64,000 bases of DNA from Dinoroseobacter shibae DFL 12 = DSM 16493. GTDB taxonomy: Bacteria > Pseudomonadota > Alphaproteobacteria > Rhodobacterales > Rhodobacteraceae. The stretch lies in NCBI RefSeq assembly GCF_000018145.1, contig NC_009952.1, positions 868,001 through 932,000 of the forward strand, given 5' to 3'. A program made the translations under genes and the position numbers. Every line of letters starts with the position of its first letter. The first letter of the stretch is position 1. Positions 9,656 to 17,920 of the stretch are shown piece by piece. The notes beneath the pieces are model-generated. The model was not told where the DNA came from and made no database searches. It worked only from the letters and a program-made list of their open reading frames with translations.

Positions 9656-10795
9656 CTACATCCGGCACTCGTCCGCATAGGCGTCGCCGCGGTCCTCCAG
9701 CGCCACGCCCAGGGTCTTGTTGGTGAACACGTCCCCCTCCTGGATCACCTCGCGCACGTAGATGTCCTGGATCGGATGGTTGTTCGGCCCGAACCGGAAA
9801 TCCCCGCGGGTGGAGGCGAAATCGGCCTCCTTCAGCGCCGCGCGAAAGGCCTCGGTGTCCGACACGTCCGCCTTGGCCATCGCACTCAGCAGCAGGTTGG
9901 CAGTGTCGAACCCCTGGCTGGCATAGAGCGAGGGCAGCCGCCCGTACTCCGCCTGGAAGCTCTCGACAAAGGCCACGTTCGCCGGGTTGTCGAGATCCTT
10001 GTTCCACTGGCTGGTGTTCTTCACCCCCAGCGCGGCCTCGCCCACCGCCTGCAGGATCCCCTGGTCGAAGCTGAAGGCCGGGCCCACCACCGGCAGGTCC
10101 ACACCGGAAGCTGCGTATTGCTTGAGGAAGGAAATCCCCATGCCCCCGGGCAGGAAGAAGAACACCGAGTCCGCCCCCGACGCCCGGATCTGTGCGATCT
10201 CGGCGGCATAATCGGTCTGGCCCAGCTTGGTGTAGAACTCTCCCGCCAGCGCGCCTTCATAGAACCGCTTGTACCCGGTCAGCGCATCCTGCCCCGCTGG
10301 GTAGTTTGGCGCGAGGATATAGGTGTTCTTGAACCCGGCCTCGTTGGCATAAGCGCCCGCGGCCTCATGCAGGTTGTCGTTCTGCCAGGCCACGTTGAAA
10401 TAGTTCGGGTGGCACCCGCGCCCGGCCAGCGCCGAAGGCCCCGCATTGGGCGACAGGTAGAACTTGCCCTGCGCGGTCGCCGCCGGGATCACCGCCATGG
10501 CGAGGTTGGAAAAGATGATGCCTGTCAACACATCGACCTTCTCGGACTGGATCATCTTGTCGGCCAGCTGCACCGCGATGTCCGGCTTGCGCTGGTCGTC
10601 CTCGATCACCACCTCCAGGTCCGGGTTGCCCGCCTGCTTGACCGCCAGCATGAAGCCGTCTCGCACATCGATGCCCAGCCCCGCGCCCCCGCCCGACAGC
10701 GTCGTGATCATCCCGACCTTGACCGGGTCGGCCCAGCCCGCGCCCGCGGTCGTCGCGGCCAGCAGGGCCGCCATCAGGGTGGTTTTCAGCTTCAT
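9656..10795 (-). CDS. Branched-chain-type ABC transporter substrate-binding protein
   Basis: This 379-residue periplasmic protein has a clear signal peptide (MKLKTTLMAALLAATTAGAG, cleavage near WA-DP) and a type I two-lobed binding fold beginning VKVGMITTLSGGGAGLGIDV. It is the ligand-binding component for the LivHMGF subunits encoded downstream. Family members bind branched-chain amino acids, amides, urea or aromatic acids. The sequence does not settle which, although the adjacent molybdenum hydroxylase and hydrolase genes would suit a non-standard organic substrate. The start ATG at 10795 follows a GGAGAG-type ribosome-binding site. It lies 32 bases after the small Lrp-like gene on the same strand. 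Confidence 0.9.
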   Translation of the reverse strand: MKLKTTLMAALLAATTAGAGWADPVKVGMITTLSGGGAGLGIDVRDGFMLAVKQAGNPDLEVVIEDDQRKPDIAVQLADKMIQSEKVDVLTGIIFSNLAMAVIPAATAQGKFYLSPNAGPSALAGRGCHPNYFNVAWQNDNLHEAAGAYANEAGFKNTYILAPNYPAGQDALTGYKRFYEGALAGEFYTKLGQTDYAAEIAQIRASGADSVFFFLPGGMGISFLKQYAASGVDLPVVGPAFSFDQGILQAVGEAALGVKNTSQWNKDLDNPANVAFVESFQAEYGRLPSLYASQGFDTANLLLSAMAKADVSDTEAFRAALKEADFASTRGDFRFGPNNHPIQDIYVREVIQEGDVFTNKTLGVALEDRGDAYADECRM

Positions 10796-10827
10796 TTGGT
10801 CTCTCCCCTATCGGTGTCCGGCGTTTC

Positions 10828-11064
10828 TCAGAACGCCTTGAAGGTCAGTGTTGTCAGCGTCCGCTCGATCCCGTCGATATCGAGCAGGTTCTCGTTGATG
10901 AACCGCCCCACATCCGCGCCTTCGGGGATATAGAGCTTCATCAGCAGGTCGTATTCGCCGCTGGTGGAATAGAGCTCCGAGTGGATCTCGCGCAGGGTGA
11001 TGTCGTCGGCCACCCGGTAGGCGGTTCCCGGACGGCAGCGGATCTGGACAAAAACGCAGGTCAT
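10828..11064 (-). CDS. Stand-alone Lrp/AsnC ligand-binding (RAM) domain protein
   Basis: The 78-residue product matches only the C-terminal effector-binding (RAM) alpha-beta domain of Lrp/AsnC regulators, with a central GEYDLLMKLYI and a final IDGIERTLTTLTF. There is no helix-turn-helix. The ATG at 11064 is preceded by GGGAGG at a good distance; the longer frame to 11229 has no such support. It is the first gene of the liv-type operon. Stand-alone RAM proteins can oligomerise and bind amino acids, so this could sense the imported substrate or modulate a full-length Lrp. That role is inference. Confidence 0.85.
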   Translation of the reverse strand: MTCVFVQIRCRPGTAYRVADDITLREIHSELYSTSGEYDLLMKLYIPEGADVGRFINENLLDIDGIERTLTTLTFKAF

Positions 11065-11278
11065 GGCAGACGCCTCCCTTTTGGCGAACCGAACCCGTTT
11101 TTGGCCCGAAAGACCAGACTTCATGCATGGGATTTCGGGAATTTTCGTCGCCTTTCGCGCAAAATCGCGGCTTTGATGCCGGGATTGTGCACGAGCCCGC
11201 GCGATCGAGACTATCCTCGACAGTCCCAAGGGGTCACACTACCTGCTTGTCAACGCACACGGAGACAGGGAGGTCTCG

Positions 11279-11737
11279 ATGGTCAGCTTCACGCTCAATG
11301 GCGCGCCAACCACGGTCGATGTCGAACAGGACATGCCGCTGCTGTGGCTGCTGCGCGACGAACTCAACCTCACGGGGACGAAATTCGGCTGCGGGGTCGC
11401 GTCCTGCGGGGCCTGCACCGTGCATGTGGACGGGGTCGCCATGCGGTCCTGCCAGATGGCGGTGGGCGATCTCGAAGGCGCCTCCGTGACCACGATCGAA
11501 GGCGTCGACAGCAAGGCCGCCGCCGCGGTGCAGGCCGCCTGGATCGAAGCCCAGGTGCCCCAATGCGGCTACTGCCAGTCGGGCCAGATCATGTCCGCCG
11601 CCGCCCTGCTGGTCGAGACACCCAAACCCACGGACGCGGATATCGACCTCGCCATGGACGGCAATCTGTGCCGCTGCGCCACCTATGCCCGGATCCGCAA
11701 GGCAATCCACCAGGCCGCCGAAATCATGGAGGCCTGA
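11279..11737 (+). CDS. Molybdenum hydroxylase small subunit, two [2Fe-2S] clusters
   Basis: This 152-residue iron-sulfur subunit has the plant-type ferredoxin cluster ligands in [16 protein letters not shown]...C and the second-cluster ligands in QCGYCQSGQ and [10 protein letters not shown]. It matches the small subunit of isoquinoline 1-oxidoreductase-like enzymes, which pass electrons from the molybdenum site to an external acceptor. The ATG overlaps a GGTCTCG-containing leader with GGGAGG upstream. The gene ends one base before the large subunit starts, so the two are co-transcribed. It is divergent from the transporter operon across a 214-base gap, a probable shared control region. Confidence 0.92.
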   Translation: MVSFTLNGAPTTVDVEQDMPLLWLLRDELNLTGTKFGCGVASCGACTVHVDGVAMRSCQMAVGDLEGASVTTIEGVDSKAAAAVQAAWIEAQVPQCGYCQSGQIMSAAALLVETPKPTDADIDLAMDGNLCRCATYARIRKAIHQAAEIMEA

Positions 11738-11738
11738 G

Positions 11739-13922
11739 ATGCTGCATTACCTCGACACCGCCCTCGCCGCGCCCAGGCCGTCGCGCCGCGCCTTCCTGAA
11801 ACTCTCTGCCGGCGCGGTCGGCGGGCTGCTGCTTGGCGGTGCGCTGCCGCGTGCGGCCCAGGCCATGGGCGATGACGCCCTTGCGCAGCCTTTCGTGCAT
11901 ATCACGCCCGACAATGTGGTCACCGTGCTGGTCAAGCATCAGGACATGGGGCAGGGGGCCGCGACTGGCCTCGCCACCCTCGTGGCCGAGGAGCTGGACG
12001 CCAGCCCGGACCAGATCGCGGTGGAATTCGCGCCCTCCAACCCGCAGGTCTATGCCAACTCCCTGTTCGGGGTGCAGGGCACCGGCGGGTCCACCGCCAT
12101 GCGCAATTCCTTCACCCAGTACCGCGAGGCCGGGGCCTCGGCCCGCGCCATGCTTGTGGCCGCGGCGGCGCAAGCCTGGGGCGTCGCCCCAGAGGCCGTG
12201 ACCGTTGCGGACGGCACGCTGTCGAGTGGCGCGAACTCCGCCAGCTTCGGCGACATGGCCAGTGCCGCCGCCGCGCAGCCGGTGCCGGAGGCGGTGACGC
12301 TAAAGCGCGCCGACCAGTGGCGCCTGATCGGCAAGGACATGGCCCGGGTGGAAATCCCCGCCAAGACGCGCGGCTCGGTGGGCCTCTTTGGGATGGATGC
12401 CAAGCCCGAGGGCGCGCTGATCGCCGTGACCGCCCGGCCGCCGCGCTTCGGCGCCACCGTGGCTTCGGTCGATGCCGAGGCGGCGCGGGCCATGCCGGGC
12501 GTGCAGGCGGTGCTGACCATCCCGCAAGGGGTGGTGGTGGTGGCCGACAACACCTGGCGCGCCATGCAGGCCCGCGACGCGCTGGAGATCGAATGGGATA
12601 TGTCGGGGGCCGAAACCCGAGGCACCGAAGAGATCACCGCCGAGTTCGAGGCGCTGCTGGACCAGCCCGGTCTCCCGGCCGTCGCCCGCGGCGATGCGGC
12701 GGGCAAGCTCGCGGGCGCCGCGCAGGTGGTCGAGGCGCGCTATCACTTCCCCTATCTCGCCCACGCGCCGATGGAGCCGCTCAACATGACCGTGCTCTTC
12801 GATGGTGAACGGGCGACGCTTTGGGGTGGCAGCCAGATCCAGACCATCGACCACAACGTCGCCGCCGGGGTGCTCGGCATCCCCTTCGAAAACGTGGCGA
12901 TCAACACCATGTGGGGGGGCGGCTCCTTCGGGCGGCGCGCCACCGCGGACGGCCACCTGGTGGCCGAGGCCGCGACGATTGCGGCCGCCTGGCTGGGCGA
13001 GACCGGCAGGCCCGCGCCGATCAAGCTGGTCTATACTCGCGAGGACGACATCAAGGGCGGCTATTACCGGCCTCTGACGCTTCACAAGGTCCGCGCCGGG
13101 GTGGATGCCGAGGGCAATATCGCGGGGTGGGCTCATCGCGTGGTCGGCCAGGGCATCATGATCGGCACCCCCTTCGAGGAGTTCCTCGTCAAGGACGGGG
13201 TGGATCATTCCTCGGTCGAGGGGGCGGCGGATACCACCTACAGCCTGCCGGACATGGCGATGGACGTGCATCACCCGTCCGCCGGGGTGCCGGTGCTGTG
13301 GTGGCGGGCCGTGGGCCATACCCACACCGCCTATGTGATGGAGACGATGATGGACGCACTGGCCGAGGCCGCGGGCCGCGATCCGGTGGAATTCCGGCTC
13401 GCCCATCTCGGGGACGACCCGCGCCTGGCGGGTGTGCTGCGGCTGGCCGCCGAGAAGGGGGGCTGGGACAGCCCCGCGCCCGAAGGCATCCACCGCGGCG
13501 TCGCGGTCCACAAGAGCTTCGAGAGCTACGTGGCCGAGGTGGCTGAGGTGCGGATCCGCGAGGACGGCACCGTGAAAGTCGAGAAGGTGACCTGTGCGGT
13601 GGATTGCGGCGTAGCGATCAACCCCGACAACATCGTGGCGCAGATCGAGGGCGGGCTGGCCTACGGCCTCTCGGGGATCCTGCGCGAGGAGATCACCATG
13701 ACCGACGGGGCGGTGGACCAGTCCAACTACCCCGATTACGCGGCGCTGCGGATCGCCGACATGCCCCGGGTCGAGGTCCATATCGTGCCTTCCACCGAAG
13801 GGCCCAGCGGTGTGGGCGAGCCGGGCACGCCGCCCATCGGCCCCGCCGTGGCCAACGCGGTCGCCCGCGCCACGGGCCAGCGGATCACGGTCCTGCCGTT
13901 TTCCAAACACGGGCTTGCCTGA
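11739..13922 (+). CDS. Molybdenum hydroxylase large subunit (isoquinoline 1-oxidoreductase-like), Tat-exported
   Basis: The 727-residue subunit begins with a twin-arginine signal ([19 protein letters not shown]) ending near AQA, so the folded cofactor-loaded enzyme is likely periplasmic. Molybdopterin-binding features include the GGGSFGRRA segment and the C-terminal [18 protein letters not shown], which holds the probable catalytic Glu. Length and domain order suit the two-subunit IorAB type, which hydroxylates N-heterocycles or aldehydes. The true substrate is unknown. No cytochrome c or cofactor-sulfurating chaperone gene lies next to it, though the IorAB type often has one. The start at 11739 sits one base after the small-subunit stop. 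Confidence 0.92.
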   Translation: MLHYLDTALAAPRPSRRAFLKLSAGAVGGLLLGGALPRAAQAMGDDALAQPFVHITPDNVVTVLVKHQDMGQGAATGLATLVAEELDASPDQIAVEFAPSNPQVYANSLFGVQGTGGSTAMRNSFTQYREAGASARAMLVAAAAQAWGVAPEAVTVADGTLSSGANSASFGDMASAAAAQPVPEAVTLKRADQWRLIGKDMARVEIPAKTRGSVGLFGMDAKPEGALIAVTARPPRFGATVASVDAEAARAMPGVQAVLTIPQGVVVVADNTWRAMQARDALEIEWDMSGAETRGTEEITAEFEALLDQPGLPAVARGDAAGKLAGAAQVVEARYHFPYLAHAPMEPLNMTVLFDGERATLWGGSQIQTIDHNVAAGVLGIPFENVAINTMWGGGSFGRRATADGHLVAEAATIAAAWLGETGRPAPIKLVYTREDDIKGGYYRPLTLHKVRAGVDAEGNIAGWAHRVVGQGIMIGTPFEEFLVKDGVDHSSVEGAADTTYSLPDMAMDVHHPSAGVPVLWWRAVGHTHTAYVMETMMDALAEAAGRDPVEFRLAHLGDDPRLAGVLRLAAEKGGWDSPAPEGIHRGVAVHKSFESYVAEVAEVRIREDGTVKVEKVTCAVDCGVAINPDNIVAQIEGGLAYGLSGILREEITMTDGAVDQSNYPDYAALRIADMPRVEVHIVPSTEGPSGVGEPGTPPIGPAVANAVARATGQRITVLPFSKHGLA

Positions 13923-13963
13923 GCCCCGCCCGGCACGATCTCGCGCGCGGGGTCGCGCCGGGC

Positions 13964-14006
13964 CCAAGCGCCTTGAAAGGCGCTTAAGCCGCTTGCAAGC
14001 GGCTTG
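13964..14006. repeat. Second twin-palindrome element downstream of the hydroxylase
   Basis: Two adjacent 20-base palindromes lie at 13966-13985 (arms AAGCGCCTT and AAGGCGCTT around GA) and 13986-14005 (perfect, core GCCGCTTGCAAGCGGC). The arrangement copies the element at 9580-9636: same arm type (AAGC/GCTT ends, CTTGCAAG centre) and tandem placement. It begins 43 bases after the hydroxylase stop and ends 55 bases before the hydrolase start. As RNA it would form two hairpins without a U-tract. Confidence 0.85.
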
Positions 14007-14059
14007 CCCCGCGGCGAAGTGGATTGATCTTCGGCCCGGCGCACGGCAGCGTGGCGGGC

Positions 14060-14755
14060 ATGACAGCTTCCCCCTCCGCCCCCGCGGTCTGGCTTCACGG
14101 CGCCGGGCTTTCCTCGCAGACCTGGGACGGCAAGGCGCAGGGGCTCTGCCTCGACCTGCCGGGCCATAACGGCCGCCCGCGCGTCGCCACGCCCACCATC
14201 GCGGGCTACGCCGCGGCCCTTGCGCCCGCGCTCCCGGCCCGTTTCGCCCTGGTCGGTCATTCCCTGGGCGGCATGATCGCCCTGCACCTGGCCGCCACCA
14301 TGCCCGACCGCGTCACCCGCCTCGTCTTCGCCGAGAGCGCCTACACCATGCAGGCCCGCTGGATCGACCGGAAGGGCGCCAAATTCGCCAGCTGGCTCAC
14401 CGCCAAGCTCGGCCCGCGCGGCACCGCCAAGCTCGCCGCCATGGGTGAGAAGGGCGCGGCCAAACAGGCCTACCTGACGGAGATGAGCGTGATGGACCCG
14501 GGCGGGCTCAACGACGCGATGCAGGCCGCCCATGGCTTCGACGGGCGCGACCTGGTCGACCGGGTGCGCTGCCCGACACTGATCGTGACCGGGCGGGGCA
14601 ACCCGCGCACCCACCCGCAATCCCTCGACCTCGCCCGCCGGCTCCCCCATGCCACCCACCGGATGCTGGAGGGCGGGCACATGCTGCACAAGGACGCGCC
14701 GGGCCCGTTCTATGACCTGATCCATGCCTTTCTCGCGCCGGAGCCCGCCCCATGA
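14060..14755 (+). CDS. Alpha/beta hydrolase
   Basis: A 231-residue alpha/beta-hydrolase-fold protein with the nucleophile elbow GHSLGG, an oxyanion region in [13 protein letters not shown] and a likely catalytic His in [10 protein letters not shown]; the acid is probably the Asp before [10 protein letters not shown]. The ATG at 14060 gives the normal N-terminus. An in-frame ATG at 14024 would add 12 residues and is less likely. Its stop overlaps the next ATG (ATGA), coupling it to the amidohydrolase. The pair sits behind the molybdenum hydroxylase, which suggests a shared catabolic route. Ester, lactone or C-C bond hydrolysis are all possible. Confidence 0.85.
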   Translation: MTASPSAPAVWLHGAGLSSQTWDGKAQGLCLDLPGHNGRPRVATPTIAGYAAALAPALPARFALVGHSLGGMIALHLAATMPDRVTRLVFAESAYTMQARWIDRKGAKFASWLTAKLGPRGTAKLAAMGEKGAAKQAYLTEMSVMDPGGLNDAMQAAHGFDGRDLVDRVRCPTLIVTGRGNPRTHPQSLDLARRLPHATHRMLEGGHMLHKDAPGPFYDLIHAFLAPEPAP

Positions 14756-15624
14756 CACGCCTGCCGCAAGCCGCCCCGCCCACAGCGCACCCCACACCGC
14801 CCAGGGCCCCGGTGCCCGAAGGGGCCTGCGACGCCCATGTCCACATGGTCGCCGACGACATGCCGCTCTGGGATGGGCGGGTGGAGGATCCGGCCCCCGG
14901 CACGCTCGCCCAATGGACCGCGCGGCTCGAAACCCACCTGGACGCGCTGGGCATGGCCCGCGTCGTCATCGTCCATTCCATCCTCCATGGCGGCGACAAC
15001 CGGGTGACCACCGCCGCCGTCGCCGCCCTCGGGGACCGCGCCCGGGGCATCGGGCTGGTGCGCGACGGGGCCTCCGATGCGGAACTTGCCGCCCTGGCGC
15101 AGGCGGGGGTGGTGGGCGTTCGGCTGAACTACGTCCATGGCGGCATCCTCAGCTGGGCAGGCGTGCGTGAAATGGCACCGCGCCTGGCCGCCCACGGGAT
15201 GCATGTGCAGATGCTGATGAACGCCCACCGCCACATGGCCGAGTTGGCCGCGGATGTCCGCACCCTGCCGGTGCCCGTGGTCTTCGACCATATCGGCTGG
15301 CCCGACCTGGCCGCCGGTCCCGACGAGCCCGGCTTTGCCGCCCTGCGCGCGCTGGTGGCCGACGGGGCGGCCCATGTGAAGCTCTCGGCGCCCTACCGGC
15401 TCTGCGACGCGCCCTACGACCGGGCCGCCGAGGCGATCGCGGCGCTGGTCGCGGCCAATCCCGACCGCTGCCTCTGGGGCAGCGACTGGCCCCACCTGAT
15501 GCTTGCCGAGGCCCAGCCGCCCGACGCGGGCGCCCTGCTCAACGCGTTCTTCGACGCGGTCCCGTCCGAGGACGCCCGCCGCCGCATCCTGGTGGACACA
15601 CCGGCGGCGCTCTACGGGTTCTGA
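14752..15624 (+). CDS. Amidohydrolase-2 family (TIM-barrel) hydrolase
   Basis: The 290-residue protein is of the amidohydrolase-related family that includes 2-pyrone-4,6-dicarboxylate lactonase. Visible marks are CDAHVHM near residue 27 (first metal or active-site His pair), FDHIGWPD near 180 and the final GSDWPH near 242. It begins within the last codon of the upstream hydrolase. Relatives hydrolyse lactones or decarboxylate aromatic acids. With the hydroxylase and hydrolase upstream it probably completes a short degradation pathway, but no substrate can be named. Its stop lies 6 bases before the convergent protease gene. Confidence 0.87.
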   Translation: MTRLPQAAPPTAHPTPPRAPVPEGACDAHVHMVADDMPLWDGRVEDPAPGTLAQWTARLETHLDALGMARVVIVHSILHGGDNRVTTAAVAALGDRARGIGLVRDGASDAELAALAQAGVVGVRLNYVHGGILSWAGVREMAPRLAAHGMHVQMLMNAHRHMAELAADVRTLPVPVVFDHIGWPDLAAGPDEPGFAALRALVADGAAHVKLSAPYRLCDAPYDRAAEAIAALVAANPDRCLWGSDWPHLMLAEAQPPDAGALLNAFFDAVPSEDARRRILVDTPAALYGF

Positions 15625-15630
15625 GGCCGC

Positions 15631-17007
15631 TTACCTGTCGGGGAAACTGCAGGTCCCGCCCCAGGCCGGATAGGCATAGCTCTCGTCCCCATCGGCCACC
15701 ATGGCGCAATGGCGCAAGAGCCAGCTCTTGGCCTCCAGCCCGTCGCTGCGCGCCCCCAGCGCACCGGCGCTGAAGCCCAGGCTGAGATACCCCGCCACCA
15801 GGGCCGAGGCCGCCGAGGTGCCCCCGAAGCTGCAGAAGTAGGAGCCGAATTCGCGCAACCCCTGCTCCGGCTCGCGGGAGGCATAGGGGCTGTCGGAATA
15901 ACCGTGGATGCCCGGCACATCGGTCGAGATCACGTCGTAATGGGAATACTTGTGGTTCTCGTTCGGCTCCGGCACGCCGATGGGGTCGTAATCGTGCCGC
16001 CGCGTGTCCAACCGGACCTGGGTGCGGTCGAACACCTCCGCATCGCCCGAGGGCCCCATTACGGTGATGTTCTGCGACGCCGAGAACCCCGCCAGATACC
16101 CCTTGGCGTTCATCGCCCCCACCGAGATGATCCCGTTATGGTCCGAGGCGAGGTTCGCGGGATAGATCCCGTTCTCCTCCCCCGCATTGCCCGCGGCACA
16201 GACCACCGGCCGCTTGAGCGAGACATTGACGATCAGCTCCGCCAACTCCGCCCAAAGCCGCGCCTCCTCGGGAGTGGTGGCCGCCGGGGCCGTGGCCTCG
16301 GCCAGGGACACGCCGCCGATCTCGCGGCCCGCGATCTCCGGCACCGTGCGCGCGGGGTCGGGGATGTTGCGCGGCAACAGCACCACATCCGCGTCGATCA
16401 GGTCCGCATAGAGGAATGCCACGATCAGGACCTCCGGGTCCGGATCGAAATTGGTCGAAATCGGCACGATCTCGCAATGGGGATCGACCCCGACATAGGG
16501 CAGCGGGATCTCCGCGTCGCCCTCGTCCTCCACGGGCCGCACCGCCTTCACCCGGGCCGGGCGCGCGCCCACCAGCCCGGCGATGGCCGTGCCGTGGTTG
16601 GAAAATTCCTCGCCCACGCAGGGCTGCAACCGCTCCGGCCAGGCCCGGCTGCCATGGGAGGTGCGGTCGATCAGCCGCGTCAGGATCTCGGTGATCCCGG
16701 GCAGGCCCTCGGCCACATGGGTGTCGGTGCACAGGCCCAGATCGCCCAGCTTGGCGTCCGGCGCGCGGTAGGCAAAACAACCCAGCGGCGCGGTGAAGAG
16801 ATCGAGCGCCAGGTCCTTGTTGATCGCCGGGACGAGGTTGGGATGCTTTACCGCCACCGAGGTGTCGATGATCGCCACCCGGGTGCGGCGCTTGTCCTTG
16901 CGCCTGTAGGCCCAGCCGTTCGGCTTGTGATCGGGGGTGCGCACGCCCATCGACACCAGGTGCCACAGCGCGTCGTAATCGGGGTAATCTTCGCGTCCTG
17001 TTGTCAT
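15631..17007 (-). CDS. Subtilisin-like (S8) serine protease without signal peptide
   Basis: The 458-residue protein has an S8 triad: Asp48 in AIIDTSV, His138 in SNHGTAIAG and Ser398 in GGTSAASALVAG, with the oxyanion Asn274 in AAGNAGEEN. The Asp-to-His spacing of 90 residues is longer than in classical subtilisin. No signal peptide or prodomain is visible, so a cytoplasmic role or release by another route is likely. I start at the ATG at 17007 because AGGGG lies 7 bases upstream; an ATG at 17028 would overlap the neighbouring stop. It is the third gene of a minus-strand trio with a PAP2-fold protein and a SARP/TPR regulator. It may be switched on by that regulator. Confidence 0.88.
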   Translation of the reverse strand: MTTGREDYPDYDALWHLVSMGVRTPDHKPNGWAYRRKDKRRTRVAIIDTSVAVKHPNLVPAINKDLALDLFTAPLGCFAYRAPDAKLGDLGLCTDTHVAEGLPGITEILTRLIDRTSHGSRAWPERLQPCVGEEFSNHGTAIAGLVGARPARVKAVRPVEDEGDAEIPLPYVGVDPHCEIVPISTNFDPDPEVLIVAFLYADLIDADVVLLPRNIPDPARTVPEIAGREIGGVSLAEATAPAATTPEEARLWAELAELIVNVSLKRPVVCAAGNAGEENGIYPANLASDHNGIISVGAMNAKGYLAGFSASQNITVMGPSGDAEVFDRTQVRLDTRRHDYDPIGVPEPNENHKYSHYDVISTDVPGIHGYSDSPYASREPEQGLREFGSYFCSFGGTSAASALVAGYLSLGFSAGALGARSDGLEAKSWLLRHCAMVADGDESYAYPAWGGTCSFPDR

Positions 17008-17018
17008 CTCGCCGCCCC

Positions 17019-17909
17019 TCACATCCATTCCGATGCCGCCGCGAGCATCTGCTTTTTCAACACCTTTTCCAGCACCGGCGTCACCATCCGCGCCAACTGG
17101 TAGCCGCATTCGGTGTCGGAGGCATAATGCACCCCGGCCCATTCGCGGTTCTCCGCGATCCGGCGGGCCGAGCGGAACAGCTCCGAGCTCGCCGGATGCT
17201 CCGGCAACATGCGCGAGAACACGAAGGCCAGCGCGAAGGACTGGAACGAATGGTTCGACGGCTGGCTCTCATGGCCCGGATAGGGGATGAACGGGCGCAG
17301 CCGCGGCTCCACCTGGTTCGGCCGGGGCGTGTTGAACCGCCGCTTGTAGCGCAGCCCGATCTCGTCGGTCAGCGCCAGCACCACCTTGAACAGCCCCACC
17401 GTGGCATCGAGCCCGCCGACGCCCTCGCCCTCCAGGGGGCGCAGATAGCCCGACAGCTCGAAGGACGCCTCGCGCAGGATCTCCTCGCGCCGCTGGGCGC
17501 CCTCGGGCCGGTGCAGCAGAACCTGCTTTTCCAGCAGGTCGATCGCCTCGGCGCGCAGCTGCTCGGGGCTCGGGGGCAGGGGAACCGGCAGGTCGATCCA
17601 CTCGTCGAGACACTTGTGGAGCGCCTCGCGCTCCTGCCAGGGCTCCTGCATGCCCGCATTGGCCGCCCCGTCGTCATGGCTGCGATTGCGGTTCCGGTTC
17701 CTGTTGCGATTGCGGTTCCGGTTGCGATTTCGGTTCCGGTTGCGGTTCAGGGCCACCAGCACCCCACCCGAGGCCACGCCGCCCCCGCCCGCCGCGCCCA
17801 CCGGCCCATCGCCCTGGGCGTCGTCCATCCCCGACAGCTTCAGCCCCACGGCGGTCACTTCGAACTTGTGGCTTTGAAGAATATCGTCGTCCTCCGGCCG
17901 GTCTTCCAT
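17019..17909 (-). CDS. PAP2 / vanadium haloperoxidase-fold protein with Asn-Arg repeat
   Basis: The 296-residue protein shows a divergent PAP2 signature: KRRFNTPRP (motif 1), PSNHSF (motif 2, usually PSGH) and NREWAGVHYASD (motif 3, usually SRxxxxxHxxxD). The catalytic His is retained, while the Gly of motif 2 and the Ser of motif 3 are replaced. No transmembrane helices are seen, unlike lipid phosphatases, so a soluble haloperoxidase-like or phosphatase role is more likely. About residues 55-76 are repeated Asn-Arg units encoded by a short tandem repeat at 17681-17748. It begins 12 bases after the regulator stop and ends 12 bases before the protease start. Confidence 0.8.
   Translation of the reverse strand: MEDRPEDDDILQSHKFEVTAVGLKLSGMDDAQGDGPVGAAGGGGVASGGVLVALNRNRNRNRNRNRNRNRNRNRNRSHDDGAANAGMQEPWQEREALHKCLDEWIDLPVPLPPSPEQLRAEAIDLLEKQVLLHRPEGAQRREEILREASFELSGYLRPLEGEGVGGLDATVGLFKVVLALTDEIGLRYKRRFNTPRPNQVEPRLRPFIPYPGHESQPSNHSFQSFALAFVFSRMLPEHPASSELFRSARRIAENREWAGVHYASDTECGYQLARMVTPVLEKVLKKQMLAAASEWM
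17681..17748. repeat. Tandem 6/12-bp coding repeat (Asn-Arg units)
   Basis: The stretch is built from GTTCCG and GTTGCG/ATTGCG-type six-base units read on the minus strand as CGG/CGC AAC/AAT, giving about eleven Asn-Arg pairs. Units drift at third positions but keep the dipeptide. Such a repeat can gain or lose units in frame by slippage because each unit is six bases. It lies between an N-terminal Gly-rich segment and the PAP2 domain. Confidence 0.85.
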
Positions 17910-17920
17910 GGGTCATCCCC

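Noticed and set aside
12300-13967. Long minus-strand open frame opposite the hydroxylase large subunit
   Set aside because: Composition is that of a reverse-strand shadow and the opposite strand carries clear molybdopterin-enzyme motifs.
17681-17748. Possible CRISPR-like repeats
   Set aside because: Units are only 6-12 bases without spacers and lie in frame inside a coding gene.
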